Shown here in pieces: positions 44,529 through 47,907 of a DNA stretch of 47,907 bases (position 1 is its first letter; every line of letters begins with the position of its first letter). The notes under the pieces were generated by a model. The model did no database searches. It had not been told where the DNA came from and worked only from the letters and a program-made list of their open reading frames with translations. Made by a program: the position numbers and the translations under genes. This stretch comes from an uncultured Collinsella sp. (GTDB taxonomy: Bacteria; Actinomycetota; Coriobacteriia; Coriobacteriales; Coriobacteriaceae), in assembly GCA_900549245.1 (NCBI GenBank), contig URNQ01000001.1, forward strand, positions 1-47,907, written 5' to 3'.

Positions 44529-46370
44529 ATGATGATACGGGTGCGTAATCTCAAACTGTTGATGTCCTATCTCGGCGAATTCAAGCGCGATTTTATCCTT
44601 GGCGTGCTGTTCATCGCCGTCGAGACTGCGCTTGAGCTCTTTATTCCCGTGATCATGGCTAACATCATCGACGTGGGCGTGCCCGCGCGCGACACCGGCT
44701 ACATCCTATTCCAGGGAGCACTCATGTTGGTGTGCGCGGCCGTGTCGCTTGTACTCGGCCTCGGCTATGCGCGTTATTCGGCACGTGTGGCAGTGGGCCT
44801 CGGCGCCAACCTGCGCGCCGCGGAGTACCGCAAGATCCAGACCCTCGCCTTCGGCAATCTCGATGAATACGAGACGAGCTCGCTGGTCACTCGCATGACC
44901 ACCGACATCACCGTGATTCAAAACGCCGTAGGTAACGGCTTCCGCCCCATGGTGCGCGGGCCGGTAAATCTGATCATGGGCCTCGTCTACGCCTTTGCAC
45001 TCTCGCGCGAGCTCGCGGCGGTCTTTGCCGTCATTCTACCGATGCTTGCCATCGTGCTCGGTATCATTACCGTGCGCGTGAGCCCGCTCTACCGCCAACT
45101 CCAGACCTCGATGGACCACCTCAACGGCGTGGTGCAAGAGGACCTTACCGCGGTGCGCGCTGTGAAGGCTTACGTGCGCGCCGAGCACGAGTGCGACAAG
45201 TTCGACACCGTCAATACCGAGCTCGCCGGCACGGCGACCAAGACCTTCGGCACCGCCGTGCTCAACCTGCCGGTGTTCCAACTCTCGATGTACGTGGCTG
45301 CGCTCTCTATTCTGTGGATTGGCGGCCGCATGATCATCGAAGGTCGCTTGGGCGTGGGCTCGCTTACGGGCTTTATGAGCTACGTGCTACTGATCATGAA
45401 CTCGCTCATGATGATCTCCAACGTGTTTTTGCTGCTCACGCGCGCTCTCACGAGTGTGGGCCGTATCGCAGAGGTGCTCGATGAAGAGCCCGTTATCGCC
45501 AATCCTGTGGGAGACCTCGCGACTGCGACGCCAGCGGACGGCAGTATCGAGTTTCGCGACGTTTCCTTTAAATACCGCGCGGATGCAGCCGAGGATGTGC
45601 TCGAGCATATCGACCTTCGCATCGAGAACGGCTCGACGGTGGGCATCCTCGGCGGCACGGGTTCGGGCAAGAGCTCGCTTGTGCAGCTGATTGCGCGCCT
45701 GTACGACGCCACCGAGGGCGCCGTGCTTGTGGGCGGACGCGACGTGCGCGACTACGACCTGGCCGCCTTGCGCGACGCCGTGGGCATTGTGCTGCAAAAG
45801 AATGTGTTGTTCACGGGCACCGTGCGCGAGAACTTGCAGTGGGGCAATCCGCAGGCGTCGGACGATGAGCTCCTCGCGGCTTGCCGCGCGGCATGCGTGG
45901 ACGAGTTCCTGGATCGCATCGGCGGGCTGGACGGCGAGTTGGGCCAAGGCGGCGCCGGTGTTTCGGGTGGCCAGAAGCAACGCCTGTGCATCGCGCGCAC
46001 GCTGCTCAAGCATCCGCGCGTGCTCATTTTTGATGATTCCACCAGCGCGGTTGATATGGCGACCGACGCTAAGATTCGCGAGCACATCGCTCGGATTCCC
46101 GATACGACGGTGCTCATCATCGCCCAGCGCATCGCGAGCGTCATGGATGCCGATCGCATTGTGGTGTTGGACGACGGTCGTGTCCACGGCGTGGGCACGC
46201 ACGGGGAACTGCTGGCGGGCGACAACATATACCAGGAGATTTACGCCTCGCAGATGGAGTTTGCGGGGAACGCGGACGCCGGCGACGGCAGCGACGATGA
46301 GTGCGCGAATGATCCGTTTTCTTCCGTCCCCAGCGGATCGCCCTTGGAAGGGGGTGTGCGCCATGCCTAA
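44529..46370 (+). CDS. Heterodimeric ABC exporter, subunit with degenerate ATPase site
   Basis: A half-transporter: six membrane helices (about 1-310) and a nucleotide-binding domain with Walker A GGTGSGKSSL, signature VSGGQKQRL and Walker B LIFDDSTSAVD. The Walker B ends in Asp where an active site has the catalytic Glu, as in the degenerate subunit of heterodimers such as BmrC or TM287. The Ser-rich tail (SSVPSGSPLEGG) overlaps the start of the next gene by eight bases. The start is uncertain: ATG 44529 and 44532 or GTG 44541; GGAG at 44525-44528 fits GTG best for spacing. Likely exports drugs or peptides with the next gene product. Confidence 0.88.
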   Translation: MMIRVRNLKLLMSYLGEFKRDFILGVLFIAVETALELFIPVIMANIIDVGVPARDTGYILFQGALMLVCAAVSLVLGLGYARYSARVAVGLGANLRAAEYRKIQTLAFGNLDEYETSSLVTRMTTDITVIQNAVGNGFRPMVRGPVNLIMGLVYAFALSRELAAVFAVILPMLAIVLGIITVRVSPLYRQLQTSMDHLNGVVQEDLTAVRAVKAYVRAEHECDKFDTVNTELAGTATKTFGTAVLNLPVFQLSMYVAALSILWIGGRMIIEGRLGVGSLTGFMSYVLLIMNSLMMISNVFLLLTRALTSVGRIAEVLDEEPVIANPVGDLATATPADGSIEFRDVSFKYRADAAEDVLEHIDLRIENGSTVGILGGTGSGKSSLVQLIARLYDATEGAVLVGGRDVRDYDLAALRDAVGIVLQKNVLFTGTVRENLQWGNPQASDDELLAACRAACVDEFLDRIGGLDGELGQGGAGVSGGQKQRLCIARTLLKHPRVLIFDDSTSAVDMATDAKIREHIARIPDTTVLIIAQRIASVMDADRIVVLDDGRVHGVGTHGELLAGDNIYQEIYASQMEFAGNADAGDGSDDECANDPFSSVPSGSPLEGGVRHA

Positions 46371-47907
46371 GACCGCAGCCCAAGCACGCCCGACCGACCT
46401 CAAACGCACTGTGCGCCGCCTGCTCTCCTACATGGGGCATGCCAAGTTCTCGTTGCTCGCGGTGGGTGTGCTTGCCTCTGTGGCCGCCATCGCGAGCCTT
46501 GCCGGTACCTACATGGTGCGCCCCATCGTCAACGGTTTGGCAACGGGCGGCGAGGAACTGCTCGCTAGGCAGGTTATCTTTACCGCTGCCATCTACGCCG
46601 CGGGCGTGCTCTCGGCTCTGGGCTACTCGCAGATCATGGTGCGCGCGGCCCAACGCGTGGTGTCCGATATTCGCCGCGACCTGTTTGTGCACATCCAGAC
46701 GCTGCCGCTCAGTTACTTCGACGGCACGCGCTCGGGCGACATCATGAGCTTCTTTACCAACGATGTCGACACTGTCTCCGAGGCGCTCAACAACAGCTTT
46801 GCCAACGTGATTCAGGCCGCCATTCAGGTTGTGGGCACCACGGCCATGCTCATCATCCTCAACTGGCAGCTCACGATTATCACGCTCGTGTGCGATGTGG
46901 CCATTGTGCTGTACGCGCGCTACTCGGGCATGCATTCCAAGCGCTTTTTTGCCGCCCAACAGGCGTCGCTTGGCGACCTGGACGGATATATCGAAGAGAT
47001 GGTCTCGGGCCAAAAGGTCATCAAGGTCTTTAATCACGAGCAGGCCAACGTGGCTGGTTTTGACGCGCGCAACCAAGAGCTGCGCCGCACCGGTGGTGCC
47101 GCGCAGGCTTACGCCAACTCGATGGTGCCCATGACCGTGGTGATCGGCTATGCCAACTACGCCATCGTCGCCGTGGCGGGCGGCATGCTCTGCATCAAGG
47201 GGCTCGCCGACGTGGGCGCGCTTGCAAGTTACCTGGTCTTTGTGCGTCAGGCCGCCATGCCCATCAACCAGTTCACGCAGCTGGGCAACTTTTTGCTCAA
47301 CGCGCTGGCCGGTGCCGAGCGCCTATTTGCCGCCATGGACCTTAAGCCCGAGGTAGACGAGGGCTGCGTGGAGCTGGTGCAGACGGGCGACGCCGCGTGG
47401 GCATGGAAGATTCCCGAGGGCCAGGGCGTGGGCGCGTACGGGCACCTGCATGATGTGGCTGCCGTTGATGAGTCGGGCCGTGCGGTGGCTGCCGACGGCA
47501 CCGAGCTCACGTGCGGCTTGGTCCCACTTGCCGGCGACGTGCGCTTCCATGCCGTGGACTTTTCCTACGTGCCAGGCACCCGTGTGCTCACGGATCTCAA
47601 CCTGTTTGCCAAGCCGGGCCAAAAGATCGCCTTTGTGGGCTCCACAGGCGCAGGTAAGACGACCATCACCAACCTCATCAACCGCTTCTACGAGGTCGAT
47701 GACGGCGAGATCACGTACGACGGCATTGACGTCAAGCACATTGCCAAGGCCAGCCTGCGCGGATCGCTCGGCATTGTGCTGCAGGACACGCACCTGTTTA
47801 GCGGCACCATTGCGCAGAACATCCGCTTTGGCAAGCTCGACGCGACTGACGAGGAGGTGCGCGCCGCAGCCGAGGGAGCCTGCGCGGATTCGTTTATGGA
47901 CGGTGGA
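46363..47907 (+). CDS. Heterodimeric ABC exporter, second subunit (partial, runs off window)
   Basis: The reading frame is open from ATG 46363 (MPKTAAQARPTDLKRTVRRL) to the window end, 515 codons without a stop. It has six membrane helices (about 20-315), an unusual linker of about 60 residues (around 340-400) between membrane and ATPase parts, and Walker A STGAGKTT. The signature and Walker B lie beyond the window, so whether this is the catalytically competent partner cannot be seen. Start overlaps the previous gene's stop by eight bases, indicating translational coupling. Confidence 0.9.
   Translation, partial: MPKTAAQARPTDLKRTVRRLLSYMGHAKFSLLAVGVLASVAAIASLAGTYMVRPIVNGLATGGEELLARQVIFTAAIYAAGVLSALGYSQIMVRAAQRVVSDIRRDLFVHIQTLPLSYFDGTRSGDIMSFFTNDVDTVSEALNNSFANVIQAAIQVVGTTAMLIILNWQLTIITLVCDVAIVLYARYSGMHSKRFFAAQQASLGDLDGYIEEMVSGQKVIKVFNHEQANVAGFDARNQELRRTGGAAQAYANSMVPMTVVIGYANYAIVAVAGGMLCIKGLADVGALASYLVFVRQAAMPINQFTQLGNFLLNALAGAERLFAAMDLKPEVDEGCVELVQTGDAAWAWKIPEGQGVGAYGHLHDVAAVDESGRAVAADGTELTCGLVPLAGDVRFHAVDFSYVPGTRVLTDLNLFAKPGQKIAFVGSTGAGKTTITNLINRFYEVDDGEITYDGIDVKHIAKASLRGSLGIVLQDTHLFSGTIAQNIRFGKLDATDEEVRAAAEGACADSFMDGG

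Overview
The window is high-GC, densely coding chromosomal DNA. It has short intergenic gaps full of hairpins and Actinobacteria-like genes: a GlnR-type orphan regulator with the GGTRTVDVH signature next to a glutamine synthetase homologue, and NAD-dependent LigA. The gene mix (lactate racemase system, Feo iron uptake, Kdp potassium pump, beta-galactosidase with an EbgC-like partner, a flavin/FeS enoate-reductase-type enzyme) fits an anaerobic gut coriobacterium such as Collinsella. That placement is inference from gene content and composition, since no rRNA is present.

Layout. 1-5300: a nickel-pincer lactate racemase locus, larA and a MIP channel (larD-like) on +, converging with larB-larC-tetR on -. 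A perfect 11-bp dyad upstream of larB is a likely TetR operator. 5323-8002: serB (-) and aspS (+), divergent. 8003-13167: three tandem hairpins, a LacI regulator and a divergent lacZ/ebgA-ebgC operon with three identical operator cores. 13321-14792: an APC transporter broken by a 1-nt frameshift. 14893-15120: an AT-rich element with 34-bp terminal inverted repeats. 15214-18979: an HPr-like protein with Asp at position 46, then feoA-feoA-feoB and a small Cys-rich FeoB-associated protein.

19143-27673: a complete Kdp system, kdpDE (-) divergent from kdpFABC (+), bracketed by two direct copies of a roughly 120-bp repeat. 27784-33977: an old-yellow-enzyme/FeS oxidoreductase, a decayed GntR remnant, an AlbA_2/ATPase transcriptional regulator with an elaborate operator region, a 10-bp-period tandem array, a second palindromic element, an intact GntR regulator and a LacI gene frameshifted in a G run. 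34133-40330: a glutamine-synthetase-like protein lacking several metal ligands, the GlnR-like regulator, HtrA and LigA. 40366-41930: an AT-richer island with a secreted cysteine-peptidase-like protein and a lipoprotein. 42039-47907: a MATE exporter and its MerR regulator under a classic 19-bp-spacer MerR promoter, divergent from a heterodimeric ABC exporter whose second subunit runs off the window.

The most unusual observations are the glutamine-synthetase homologue with a degraded active site beside GlnR, the repeat-bracketed kdp cassette, the LarC lacking its LarC2 domain, the phased decamer array, and a set of intergenic hairpins carrying a GGGACAG motif.
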